Origin: Tricholoma matsutake
Lineage: Eukaryota; Basidiomycota; Agaricomycetes; Agaricales; Tricholomataceae
DNA: 64,000 nt
NCBI GenBank assembly: GCA_026075535.2
Contig: AP026542.1
Coordinates: 9,920,001-9,984,000 of the forward strand
Reading direction: 5' to 3'
The notes below the pieces were generated by a model. It was not told the origin of the DNA and searched no databases. It was given only the letters and a program-made list of their open reading frames with translations. The position numbers were made by a program, and so were the translations under genes. This document shows, one piece after another, positions 45,076-56,397 of the stretch. How positions within the stretch are numbered: position 1 is the first letter of the stretch; every line of letters starts with the position of its first letter.

Positions 45076-46075
45076 ACTATGGTCAAAAGTCCCACACTTT
45101 GACCTAAATCTTTGTCTCTCCTCTGGTCTGGTCGGGTACAGTCTGGATATGTGGGTGGGTCAGGCAAGGGGTGTTGCAGGATGGAGGGATCATTCATGTC
45201 CAAGCTTGGACCATGATCAGGTTCTTTTTGTTCTATACTGCCCTTAGCAGTGGTGTCAAGGAGTCAGTGGTGTCATCAGAAAGGGGAGGGGTCTGTAGGG
45301 TCTGTGCAGTATCAAGGGCAATCACCATAGTTTTACATCTTTGCGGATGCTCAGTAGTTTAATGTCTCTGCAGACAATCAGTAGTTTAACATCTTTGCAG
45401 ATGATCACTAGTTTAACGTCTTTGTGGATGATCAATTTGCACCTAGTTGTGCTCAGTGGTCTGGGGTGTTGATGTGTGGGGGTATTGGTTGGAATGCAGC
45501 AATGTCCCCAGTTCTCCATGTCATCCAAATAAGAGCTGCCTTGCCAGCTCAAATCCGCTTTCTTCATCATAGTGGGTGTTCCATAGAAGGTCATTCCACA
45601 GTAGTGGGCTAATTTCCACTAGTGGTCTCCTGCCTGGGGTCAGACCATTGCAGTCAACAACAAATTCTTCAGGGAAATAGTTGCTGTCGTCTAGTTCTCC
45701 CTCAAAGCACCATTCTTCAAATTGTGCTTTTACCCAGGTCAAATCCATCTTTGTGCTCCTCCACATATAGAGGCAGCATTTTGGGCAAGTCAAGGACATT
45801 CTTTTTATCCAGTCATCTCTGTTTATCCAGAATGTGATTCCGTGCAGGCATTCCCAAGAGGGTTGCCCCAGCAGTCTGTTTGTTCTTGGTGACTGGTCAA
45901 TGACTTGTCATCCAGTCACCATGTTCTTCTCATATTCGCATATTCGTTCTTTATCAAAAGGGGGTGGGGGTGGGGGTGAACATGAAGGGCATCAACATTC
46001 AGTGGGTCAATTGTTGTTTGGGGGGGTATCAGGGGTGTCATTTGGCTGGGGTTTGGTTCAGATAGTGGGTTCTTG

Positions 46076-46258
46076 TCAGAGGTGATGTCTCTTCTTATAT
46101 GCCATCAGGATCTCGGGGGCATTCTTCAAATTCAATTCAGGTTCCCATGTGTTTTCAGATGTTGGGTAATCAATCCATTTCACGAGGTAACGGCATGTCT
46201 TGCCATGCTTCTTGTGTGCGATGATCACCTCCACCTCATATTCATTTTCTCCTTCCAC
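46076..46258 (-). pseudogene. Gypsy-2 chromodomain
   Basis: 60 residues: YEVEVIIAHKKHGKTCRYLV, KWIDYPTSENTWEPELNL. It has the aromatic cage positions (Y, W, W) of a chromodomain at the end of integrase. The GPY/F part between 46260 and 46600 is in broken frames. Confidence 0.9.
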
Positions 46259-46668
46259 GAGGTCGGGTGGTGGAGTCAGGAAGTTTCGCCCATGAGTGTC
46301 ATTCTCATGGTATCATGTGAGTAAAGCCACATGGAATACCGGGTGGATCTTCCATCTCAGTGGCAGTTTCAATCAGTATGTCATTCTTGACAAGGCGTCT
46401 TCAATCACGAAGGGCCCTTCTCATTTTGGCGCCAGTTTTCTCATTGGGTAGCCAATCTTCAGGTTCTTGGAGTTGAGCCATACTTGCTCTCCAACCTTGA
46501 ACAGTTCGTATTGCCCTTTCGTTTGGGCAGCCATAGCCTGTTTGGCCAGTTCATGTGCAGCAAGAGCTTCCCTTCTCACAGAGAGAAGTTCTTAGATTCT
46601 CTGTTTGGCAGCCAGCACATTTGTCTTTTCGTAAGGGGTGGGGATAGCACGTGGTTGATATCCCATCA

Positions 46669-47625
46669 TCAAGGCGAGTGTTTTACTGTGGAGTGCATCT
46701 TCTGGTTATGTGCGAATTCTGCTGTTGGGAGATAATGCTCCCAATCTTCTGGTTTGTTCAAACAGAACATGCGGAGGTAAACCTCTAGCTCTTGGTTTAC
46801 TTGCTCCATTTCTCTGTCAGTCTGGGGGTGATAGGTGGTGCTCATGGATAGCTTGATCCCAAGCAATCGTCCGAGTTCTCAGAAGAGTTTGGATGTGAAT
46901 CGAGGGTCTCTGTCTGAGATGATTCTTCTGGGGAGTCCAAATCTTGTGTATACGTGGCGCAGGTAAAGGTCTGCGGTGCCAAGTGCATTGATCGTCTTTG
47001 TGCAAGGGATAAAAATTACCCCCTTTGTAAGACCATGGTCTACCACAACCATGATTGAGTCAAATCCATTTATTACGGGCAAGTCTGTAATAAAATCTGT
47101 CATTACCAGCTCAAATGGTCTGCTGGCATTGGATGATATCGGTGTCGGTGGTGGGGTCATCATGTGTGTGTTGATCTTCATTTGCTGGCATTTTGCACAG
47201 CCTTTGATGTACTTCTTTATGAAGTTGGCCATTCCTGGCCACCAGTAGTCTCGTCAGATCAGTTCAATCATCTGCCATTGTCCAGGGTGCCCTGTCATGA
47301 TGCTATCATGGTATTTCCATATGATTGCTTGGCAGAGGGTTTCATTCTGTGGCACGTAGGATCTGTCTTTGAAAAAGAGCAGGCCATCTTCGAATTTCCA
47401 GTCCTCCAATGTGGACTTAATTGGGGGAGTTCCATTGTTCTTCAGAGCTTGTAAAGCATCATTTATGAGGTCATCTTTCATTATTGCTGAGACCAGGGCT
47501 CCCTGGAGCTCAGCGTCAATCATTTTCACAAATAGTTCATCGGCAAGGATGGTCTTGTCCTCGTTATCAGTGTCTTCTTTGGCTATGTGATCTGCTCTCC
47601 TTGATAGGGTGTCAGATTGTACCAT
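46669..47625 (-). pseudogene. Gypsy-2 integrase
   Basis: Leading DTLSRRADHIAKED (end of RNase H), LLFFKDRSYVP, then zinc module H...[10 protein letters not shown]. The catalytic core has [34 protein letters not shown], stop, [20 protein letters not shown] and [14 protein letters not shown] (D, D, E present). TGA replaces Arg twice, before DYWWPGM and after SKLF. Confidence 0.92.
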
Positions 47626-47787
47626 CTGTGATCCTGGTACGTGTTGTAGCTTCAGGTCAAATTGTGACAGGTAGATGCTCCATCTAGCCTGTCATCGGTT
47701 CAGTTTCTGTGGCTGTCGGAAGTATGTCAGGTTCTTGTGATCGGATAGTACCGTCACAGGGAACGGCGTCCCCTGTAGGTAGTGTCT

Positions 47788-48906
47788 TCATGTTTCCAGC
47801 ACTTGGATTACTCCTAGTAGTTCCCTGTCATATATCTCATAATTTCTTTCCACTTCATTGAAAGAATGAGAGATGTATCCACATGGGTGCCAGTCTCCAT
47901 TGGCATCCTGTTGTCTGAGTACTGTGCCTGTCGCAAATTTTGAGGCATCAGATTCCACCACAAATGGTTTCATTGTGTCTGGCATCAGCAGTACTGGGGC
48001 TTCATTGAACTTCCTTTTTAGCACATTGAATGACTGCTGGCAGTTGTTTGTCCATTCGAATTTCTGGTTCTTCTTTGTCAAATCATTCAGCAGTCTGGCC
48101 AGATCCATGAAGTGTCCGATGAATCTTCGGTAGAAGTTCCCAAATCCTAGGAAGGATCTTACATCCTTCACTGTCTTTGGCATGGGCCAGTCCTTGATCC
48201 CAGCCAGCTTTGTGTTGTCCATCGCGAGTTTGTCGGGCCTGATGATCATGCCCAAGAAGTTGACTTCCTGTACATTGAATTTGCACTTTTCTATTTTCAG
48301 GTAGAGATCACATTAAATTGTTCGAGGACCCTTTCGGTCCTTATCCAGTGTTCTTCTTCCATCTTCGAGAAGATCAGGATGTCATCCATGTAGATGATGA
48401 GCCATCCTCCATCTAGCATGTCTTGGAAGAGATTGTTCATCATGGCCTGGAATGTTGCCGATGAGTTGCACAGCCCAAAGAACATCACCATTGGCTCGAA
48501 TAGCCCTTGGTTAGTCTTGAATGCTGCCTTCCACTCGTCTCCTTTCTTTATCCATATGTTATGATATCCCCATTAAATATCAAGTTTCATGAAAAATCTT
48601 GCTCCCTTCAGCTTGTCCAAGAGGTCTCCGATCAGTGGCAGGGGGTAGTTGTTCCAGATCATTCCTTTGTTCAGATAGCGATAGTCTTGGCAAGGTCGCA
48701 GAGCATCAGAGTCCTTCTTCAACACGAGGAAGAATGGGGATGCCATGGGCAATTTTGACAGTCAGATGTATCCTTTTTCCAGGTTTTCGTCGAGAAACTC
48801 ATTGAGTTTCTCTTGTTCTTTTGGTGTCAGTGGGTAGACTTTGCAATCCTTCAGTACAAAGCCTTCCTTCAAGTCAATCGCATGATCCCATAGTCTTGAT
48901 TCTGGG
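47788..48906 (-). pseudogene. Gypsy-2 reverse transcriptase and RNase H
   Basis: [18 protein letters not shown], then [22 protein letters not shown]-stop-WGYHNIWIKKGDEW, MVMFFGLCNSSATFQAMM, and the catalytic box LIIYMDDILIFSKM. A one-base frameshift lies near 48305. It resumes as [10 protein letters not shown] and [14 protein letters not shown], and RNase H has [16 protein letters not shown] and [16 protein letters not shown]. The TAA in KLDI-stop fits a doubly changed CGA. Confidence 0.93.
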
Positions 48907-49583
48907 AATCATTCAGATGTGGCCTTTTCGAATACCTGCCTGTATTTCTGGTATTCCAGTGGCAGTAGGTTGTCCAGGGTCCATTTGCTGGCCTCCCTCC
49001 CCTCATCTTGTTCATACGTGAGTCATTGGGAAATGGATGTCTTTGCTCTGATCCATGCGCTCTTTGAGAATATGTATTGTGGGGAGTCCTTGGCTCTCGT
49101 GATCCTGGAGATCGTGTTTGTTTTCCATATGTACATATGGGTCGGTCCTTGGTGTTCCTTGGTGAAGGGTGGTTCTTCCAGTGGTTCGAATATGCCGATG
49201 ACTGGTTCTCCTCATACATATGCAATCAGGAGGTCTGTCACATCTTGTTTGTGGGTTTCTCCCATTGCTCATATTTCCATGCCGGTGTCTGCCAGTAGTT
49301 CTTCATCAGGTACCTCTTTGATCTTCACTTGAGGGGGAGTCTCCCTGGGCATAGGTACTTCAGCATTGATGGTACCATGATCTGGGGTCCTAATATCATG
49401 GGTTGGGGTAGTCCCTCATTGAGGGTCATTTGTCCTGTTTTGTGGTGTCATTTTTGAGTTTCTTTTGCCAGTGCTTCCCTCCCCTGTGGAGGTTAGCAAT
49501 TCTTTTATCTTTTGCAGGATTCACCATGTCTTGTCACATTCATTGTACTTGCCCTTCTCCAGTTGTCTTTTCTTCTGGTTCTC

Positions 49584-49862
49584 TCAGGTCTTGGCAATGG
49601 CGTGTCTTGCTGCTTCAAGGTTCCTGTCTTCTTTAGGAGTGTCCTTGGTCCTGGTCCTCACAACGGCCCTCTGGACTGAATTCAGCTCCTTTGCTTTCTT
49701 CTCGGAAAGCCTTTCCCTTGTTTTTGCCACAGCCAGTCGGGCTCGGGCAAGGTTTCTCTCCTTCTCCTCAGAGAGTCTTTCTCTTGTTTTTGCCACTGCC
49801 AGTCTGGCTTGGGCAAGGTTCTTCTCTTTCTCTTCAGAGAGCCTCTGTCTTGTCTTGGCCAC
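49584..49862 (-). pseudogene. Gypsy-2 coiled-coil repeat spacer
   Basis: Three near-identical 25-27-residue repeats of the form AVAKTRERLSEEKERNLARA, then a decayed fourth. Highly charged and helical, between protease and RT. The DNA repeats are also nearly identical, so it grew by tandem duplication. Not a normal part of gypsy polyproteins. Confidence 0.8.
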
Positions 49863-49868
49863 AATGTG

Positions 49869-50426
49869 TCAAATTCGTGCCATCTTGTCATTTGGCGCCT
49901 CCCTTCCATTATTGACCCTGGGGAGGTTTAGGGTATTAGGGAGGGCCTGTTCAGCTCTTCTTGTCTTCTCCAAGATTTGTTGGATTTGAGCCTGTCGTTC
50001 TTCGTCTTGGAACTCAAGAGTTCCTTTCTTCCAGTCGATAATCAGGTTCACTTCCCACAGCCATGACAGGCCCAGGATTACCGATTCCTTGCCTAGTCCA
50101 GTGACTAGGTATTCCATTGGGCAGCTCTGTCCATTGATGTGGAGCCTCCCTTTCACATATCTTGTGATTATTCCCTGCCTGTTCAGGGTTCTATCTACAT
50201 TTGTGGCTTGGATGGTATAGCCTAAGGGATATGTCTTGATCCCTTCTCGTTCGACAAATTTCGAGTCGATAAAGACTCCTCCTGCTCCAGAGTCAAGGAG
50301 CACATTTGTTGCAATGTCTTTTCCATTGTCTGACTCAGCTACCCAAATAGACAGGTGCATAGATTGTCTATTCATGGTAGCTAAGAGTACAGATCCTATG
50401 GAGACTTCAGCAGTGACTGGCATCAT
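49869..50426 (-). pseudogene. Gypsy-2 protease
   Basis: 185 residues with the aspartic-protease site TNVLLDSGAGGVFIDSKF and the second conserved element SVILGLSWLWEVNLIIDWKK. It ends with an arginine/glutamate-rich tail leading to the coiled-coil spacer after one stop. Confidence 0.92.
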
Positions 50427-50599
50427 ATCAGGCCGCTGTTCTAAAAACCTGATTCCTCCAAGAGGTTAAGGGCTTGTTCTTTCTCTTCTTCATTGAGTTC
50501 ATCCAGCATTATGTGGACTCTCTGGTAGGTGTCCACCCCAGTCCTTTTTTGGGTGAAGTGGTTTCGGTAGGGAGGAGGTGCTGACCCTGTCTGGGTGGG

Positions 50600-51300
50600 G
50601 TCTTTTCCATCCTTGTGGTCAGATGATCAGTGTCCAGGTTGGTGGCAGATGAAACACGATCCCTTTCAGAGGTGTTCCATGTGTTTTTGGTTTGTTAGTC
50701 AGTTGATATCAAGAGAGGGCTGTCCTTTCTTCATCGTTTCTTTTGTCTTCTGGTTTTGCCTGGTCTTTCCCAGGATTGCCATGGCCCATTTCCATTGGCC
50801 TTCGTATTTTAAAGCTGCCTTTATCCAGCCTTTGAGAGTGTTGGGTACTGTCTCCATTGTGTGTATCCTCTTCAGTAATTCAGGGTGCAGTCCATCCATG
50901 AAGTACTCGATCATGGCTGCATCTTCAGTGATTCCCATCCTGTCTTTCAGGATGCGGAAGTTCACCACATATTCTTTGAGGTTCCCTGAACCCTGTTTGA
51001 GATTCTTGATCTCTATTTTTGCCATCCTGGCATCATCAATCAGTGATAAGGCCTCTAAGACCTTCTGTCAGAAGTCTGCATATTCTCCGAGTCCCTCGGA
51101 TTGGTGTTGGTTGACAAATGCCTGTGCCCAGGTGGCTGCTGTCCCTCCATTCATGAAGGACAGCATGAAGATGATCTTTTTGTCATTCATGTCATAGACC
51201 TGGCCTGGTCATTGATTTGCAGGTACAGGTCTATCTCCTGCAGGAACTTGGCAGTCTTGGTCTGCTCTCCTGAGAAGTCTGTGGGTGATTAGATTCGAAT
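50600..51300 (-). pseudogene. Gypsy-2 gag
   Basis: Capsid residues NLKQGSGNLKEYVVNFRILK, MIEYFMDGLHPELLKRIHTM, LKGWIKAALKYEGQWKWAM. Near 50640 a zinc knuckle CFICHQPGH-stop-SSDH is interrupted by TGA. Upstream frames to about 51300 are broken. Confidence 0.82.
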
Positions 51301-51644
51301 GTCCTTCATGGACGTCATCGGTGTGGTTGTGGGTTTGGACATCTCATTATAGAGGTCGTTGGTTTTGTCTGTTAAGAAGTGGGTGGATGTTTCAGGCAGG
51401 GGTGTGTGTGGTTGTTCAAAGTCTTTGTCAGTGAGGAAATCTCCTCTTTGTCTGTCAGTTGATCTGTAGAACCAACGCTGTGCTGGGGTTGAGTAACGGA
51501 CTAGTCTTCTGTTGTATTAGTACCAAGATGAACCTGGCTGTGGTTCTGCTTCTCTTGGTGGTTGGTCTGGGGTTTGTCTAGACCCAGGTCACTGTGGTGT
51601 GTATCAAGACATATTGCCTACACCTAGGTAGGTGGGCTAGCAGA

Positions 51645-51656
51645 TAGTTTAGATCT
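51645..51656 (-). other. Gypsy-2 primer site, self-priming type
   Basis: Two bases inside the 5' LTR the element strand reads AGATCTAAACTA (plus TAGTTTAGATCT). Its exact 12-base complement lies inside the LTR on the same strand (plus AGATCTAAACTA at 51884-51895). If transcription starts there, the RNA 5' end can fold back on the primer site as in Tf1 of fission yeast. Confidence 0.65.
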
Positions 51657-51658
51657 TA

Positions 51659-52326
51659 TGTTAGGGGTAAAGCCTCAACCACTCGATCTAGTCGATGTCG
51701 TTTGACAAGGTGCTTCCTCAACAAGTCATTTGGCACTAGTCTTACTCAGAGCATCCAATGTAAGATGGATAGTGCACTCTAGCAGGCCTTCTGTGTAGAG
51801 TCATTCAGGTTCATGCACTAAGGGGCTTCCTTAGTGGTTTCGAGTAAGTTTGCAAGTTCACAAGTTAAAGCTGTAGATTGCCTAGATCTAAACTAAGGAC
51901 ATCCCTACTACAAGTCGCAGTACTTATACTAGTAGGGAGGTCCTTATCATCCAATTGGAAAGGTAGATGCATATCAGGTAAGAATAGAAACAATAAGCCT
52001 CATGCCTAGCATGAGGTGTCCGATGTCACAGATCCGATGTCAAGGATCCGATATCAATCATGAGAGTCCAACATCATGGACCTCATGTCAAGGGGCTGTC
52101 ATATCACAGCATGTGTAGGAATGGGTTTGGGTGCATGGAGTCACCATGCATCAAGGGTGCCTTCTGCGGGAAGGGGATCAAATGCATGTTGTCAGCATGC
52201 ATCATGTGTGAGTCTGGTGTCAAGGACATGCTCTAAGCATGAATCAGGGAGTGCCTCCTGTCTGGAGGGGATCGTCAGGTATGTCAGGTCGGTTGGGTCT
52301 CATGAGTTACAAGGAAAATTGTAACA
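51659..52326 (-). repeat. Gypsy-2 5' LTR
   Basis: 668-bp repeat of 44390-45055. Pairing with the primer site suggests U3 about 52326-51896 and R-U5 51895-51659. Confidence 0.93.
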
Positions 52327-52661
52327 TGTAGTGTGATGTCATCTGTTCTTGTTGTCGGTAAGCAGGCTAATGTTTGTGTGCTGCAAGTCTGATGAGCCAC
52401 TGTAGTCTTCTTCTGGTCATGTGGTTCATATTTGTTCCATTGATTAATTAGTGATGTGAAGTGTTTCTGTGCATGGTAAGCAGATTATTGTGGATGCTTT
52501 TCAGACACAATGATTTTCTTGCAGTATTCTATGATGGAATCAATGTGCAATATGTAACATCTTGAACAAATGTAAAGTTACAACAATAAATCTTTGTAGA
52601 TGACATTGGCAGTCATGTGCTTATGTGTAGGATCGGGGTCTTCCATTTCATTGCACAGGAC

Positions 52662-54160
52662 TCAAGTGTCATTTTGGTTATGTACACACGAGATTGAAGT
52701 ATATAGTTGACCATGTGCAAAGACTTTGGATCTTGAGTCAATGATGGTTTTGTCTATGCATCCATGGAAGGTGGTTGCATAAGCTAATCTGAGAGAATAT
52801 TGTAAGTGTTGGATTGTCCATGTGGACTTGGCGGGTGTAAACTGGAAGTGAATGTGTGGAATAGATATGGGTTGACCTATAGCTCCAGTGAGGTTGTTCA
52901 TGACACATATTTGAATAAAGCGATGATGAAGCTGTTCAATTATTACACGTGTGTTTTTCACCAAGCCTTTTTTCATGGACATGTTTCTCATCAGAGTGCA
53001 TACAGCTCCTACTTTCAACCTCAAATGGTGTAGAGGTACTCCATTGTGATTGATGAGGGAGAGGAATTCAAGTCCTGTGTGGTCATCAAGAATGATGTGG
53101 TTGTCTTCTTTGATGAAGTTAGTGCTGTAGTATGATTCTGTGTAATCATTGAGTCGTTGTGAAGAAAGTAGTGGTGAAGAAGGTTACCAAGGTTACCTGG
53201 CAAGCAGTGCAGCATCTTCTCGTTAAATTTGTCTACATAGATGTTCAAGGGCATCAAGAATGCTCTTTTGATGGTGAGGAAGGGATCATTGAGGATTTCA
53301 GGGGGAAATAAGAATTCTTGTGCTTCATTGAGGCCATTGAGACAACTTATGAGTTGGAGAGAAGTTTCTGGATGCTTGTAATCTTCTCCAATCTGGTCAA
53401 CAAATGTAGTATATTCAGGATCTTCACATGTGCGATGTGGGTAATCAACGGTGTAGACTTTGAATTCTTGCCACAGTTGTGAAGATTTGATGGATGCTTT
53501 CAATGCTGCAGTCAGTCCTTGGCCTTTGATGATAGGGGAGATTTGGTGAAAGTCACCAAGACCTATAAAGGGAATTCCTCCAAAAGGACACAAACAGTGT
53601 TTGATTTGCCGACAGATGTTGTTAGCGCATTCAATTACAGCATTGTTAGCGTTAGGTAGTTCCTCCTATACAATAATGGAAGTGTTGGTAATCAATTCAG
53701 CACAATAGGTTTCTGGGTGAATTTTTGAGCAAAGATTGGTGTTATCCTTGGGTTGAAGGTCAAATGGGATGAAGTGTGATATAAAGACGCATACCTCTGT
53801 TACAGGAATGTCAAATAAGCTGTGTGCTGTGCAACCTTGTTCATGGAGAGAAGCTGCCAGGGCCCTTGTTCCTATGGTGAGCACGATCTTTCCTTTGCTG
53901 CGTAATAGTTTGATGATGACATCAACAATGTATATTTTTCCTCTTCCAGGTCATCCTTCTATGAACATGGGTTGACACAGATTTCCAGTCTCACTTGCAT
54001 CCATGATGTTGTTGTAAACAGAATGGAACATGTGTTGTTGTTCAAGATTCATTGTTGTCTGCTCTTTGGATGCCTGCATGCACAGGATTTCAAGACGATC
54101 TTCAAAAGCTTCAATTTCAGCAGTGACTTCAGGTGTCTTGAACAGCTGTTTAACAGTCAC
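52662..54160 (-). pseudogene. Pif1-type helicase, probably a Helitron relic
   Basis: From 54160: MNLEQQHMFHSVYNNIMDAS and QPMFIEG-stop-PGRGKIYIVD, i.e. a Walker A loop in which TGA replaces Arg and Thr after GK is Ile. Then GTRALAASLHEQGCTAHSLF, IPFIGLGDFHQISPI (Walker B region lost its acidic pair), YPHRTCEDPEYTTFVDQIGE, and at 53024 LKVGAVCTLMRNMSMKKGLV, NTRVIIEQL, RLAYATTFHGCIDKTIID, FAHGQLYTSISCV (helicase motif VI). No Rep nuclease or Helitron ends were found. Confidence 0.82.
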
Positions 54161-54381
54161 AATGATGTGTCATGCCATTCCAGGGGTTCAAGATCCTAGA
54201 TTATGGACATGTTCCTGTGGGAGTAGTAAGAAGAGATGTACAATAGTCTTATTATGCTAAATATGCTCACATTCCAGTATGCATCCTCTCACAGAGTGTC
54301 ATCACTGATTGCAATGGTTGGAATAAATCATTCTCCTGTTCATTGCATGAGTGACAGCAGCATGATAACATCTGCCAAGTA

Positions 54382-54720
54382 TCATACCTGCGTAACCTGG
54401 AGATGCTTCAATAATGATATCATGAGAGAAATCCCACCATCCTTGGGGTCATTGAGAAGTAGGTTGAGAACAATTGGTAGAGTCTTGCCATTTCTGGTCC
54501 CAGCACCAATTAAGAAGTCCTGACCTTTGTAGGCAGCTAGCCAAGCATGAAGCTGAAGTTTTTGTGGGACATGAGTGCTCCAGTAACTGCCCAAGACAGA
54601 AGACAAGCCCTGCCAGCTGTAATCTTGTCATCTTGTTGAAGTTCATGTTCTCAGTTTACATTGATAGAGTTTGAAAGAAGATCCATGATTTCATCACCAG
54701 AGGCCAGATGGACATAGTCA
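54382..54720 (-). pseudogene. DEAD/RecQ-type helicase N-terminal fragment
   Basis: LQLHAWLAAYKGQDFLIGAG-TRNGKTLPIVLNLLLNDPKD carries a Q-motif-like start and Walker A (AGTRNGKT, with Arg for the usual Gly). DGGISLMISLLKHLQVTQV is motif Ia-like. No later helicase motifs follow; Pif1 sequence begins about 200 bp on. A fragment, possibly captured by the same mobile element. Confidence 0.6.
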
Positions 54721-54777
54721 AGATATTCCTTGAGAGTGGGTACAGAATCCATGAGATATGCAGAGAGAGAAGGCACA

Positions 54778-54801
54778 TCAGTGATCACTATTGATCACTG
54801 A
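54778..54801. repeat. 10-bp hairpin TCAGTGATCA-CTAT-TGATCACTGA
   Basis: Perfect stem 54778-54787 with 54792-54801. It lies upstream of the helicase fragments; could be a transposon end or chance. Confidence 0.6.
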
Positions 54802-54829
54802 CAAAGTCATCTGGGATCTGAAATCTGCA

Positions 54830-55930
54830 ATTTCCTTCTTATTATAGAAGAGTTACTGGGAAAGGAAATTTTCTAGATTGCTGATTCAGCTTCCATGCAC
54901 AGAATTGTAATGCTATGCCTTTTAAAACTCAGCTTCATCTACAAGGTATCAATGCTTGCTCATATCTGTAAGGTAGAATTCATCCATAACCAACAAACCT
55001 CACGTGCTGTTACTTTTTTGTGACACACTTGTCTATAACAGGAGAAAAGTCCACAAAACAGCTGCTGAACTCATTCCACCCCCTCTTTTCAAATTCTGCT
55101 TTCAGGGAACTATTATAATATGTATTAAGCTGCTATGTACCAAGTGGTTTAGAATACTAATGTGTACTGGGTTTGGAATTCCAAAAGTAAGATTATCTAC
55201 AGATCAAGTGGAATGATTGCGAGATATAACGAGGAACTATGAACAAATTTAAGACCATTATAAGATGAGTAGTAATATGAACAGATTAAAATATGAAGAG
55301 GTCAAAGGAAGCACAGTTTTTTGTTCAAGTTAGCTGTGCTTTCTCGAGGTCATCCATCAAAGTCTCAGGAAGGACATGATGGCCATGCCCTTAGCAAGAT
55401 TGGCAATCCATGACAGTGATAACTCCCGCTTAGCCCCCATGCGACCGGCGCGTTCGAGCAGTGTATGAGGTTTTTTCGTGACACAACACGCTGAAATTGA
55501 CGTGTTTATGCATTACTTTGATTAAATTGATTTCACTACATCTTCTTACATAAAACTGACTATCTCATGTCCTGTACTAGCTAATTTAAAACATTTCCCT
55601 GAAAATACTTTTTGGATAAAGTGTCTATGTGCTACGGAGAAATGGATTTTGTAAAAAATTTCTTGTTTTGGACATTGTCATGCTGGTCATGTGACATTTG
55701 TTGCTTATGGATGAATTCTACCTTATGAGGGAGTGGTTACAAGTCTAGAAGACCCTTGGGTGACTCTTCAGAAGCCACCTTCGTTGGCCATTCCTTTGTC
55801 ATCATTTGTATTACTCACTCTGCTACCTGCAGGTGTACAAGCACATCTTCACCTTCAGATTTGGCCATGGGAAAATGATCACATAAGGTGCTGTCACCTA
55901 CCTTATGTAAGCATGTATTGCTTCGAGTTT
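54830..55930. other. noncoding DNA
   Basis: No gene supported. The CpG content rises from about 55200 (GCGACCGGCGCGTTCG near 55440), suggesting a return towards host-type sequence. Confidence 0.4.
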
Positions 55931-55933
55931 ATT

Positions 55934-56397
55934 GGTGCACAACACCTAGTCACCACCTCTTTTGGACAGTGGCCAAATTGGTTGGGGAATTTTTTTTCAT
56001 CTTTTGAGAACCACCTAATTTGCCCTAAGAATGTTGTCCAATTTTTTCTTTTACAGCCTATTCAAAAATGCTTTGATTAAGCCATGCCACATTTTGTGTG
56101 AAGATAGGGTCCTACCACATATGGTGATTCAGGGTCCAAACCCATCCATATATGGTAATATGGCCAAATTCTCAATGACAATAATCAATTTTGAGTATTT
56201 TGACAAATGCTCTGGTAGATTTAATCCTCTTGTGAAATGGAGCATTCCAATGCGCGAGGGTTGAACTAGCGGGAAACCTCTCATGTGCGGGAGAAAGTAC
56301 GGCGGTAGCATTTTTACCAGAGGAATGAGAAAAATAAGGTTTTTTTGTTTGGCTATTTCCATTGTACAAAAGTGGTGGTGACTAGGTGTTGTGCACC
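55934..56397. mobile_element. small inverted-repeat element (MITE-like)
   Basis: Perfect 24-bp inverted repeats at 55934-55957 and 56374-56397 (outer part GGTGCACAACACCTAGTCAC), imperfect beyond (CTTTTG-ACA-TGG). About 464 bp, no ORF of note. No convincing target duplicate at the ends, so family unknown. Confidence 0.6.

Larger units (their letters stand above)
44390..52326 (-). mobile_element. Gypsy-2, chromodomain Ty3/gypsy retrotransposon
   Basis: LTRs 44390-45055 and 51659-52326 (TGTTAGGGG...ATTGTAACA). The flanks TATAG (44385-44389) and TGTAG (52327-52331) are 5-bp target duplicates differing at one base. Minus strand: gag, protease, a coiled-coil spacer, RT, RNase H, integrase, chromodomain. 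Length 7937 bp with no nested element. At least six in-frame stops, mostly TGA for Arg, silence it. Primer site of self-priming type. Confidence 0.93.
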
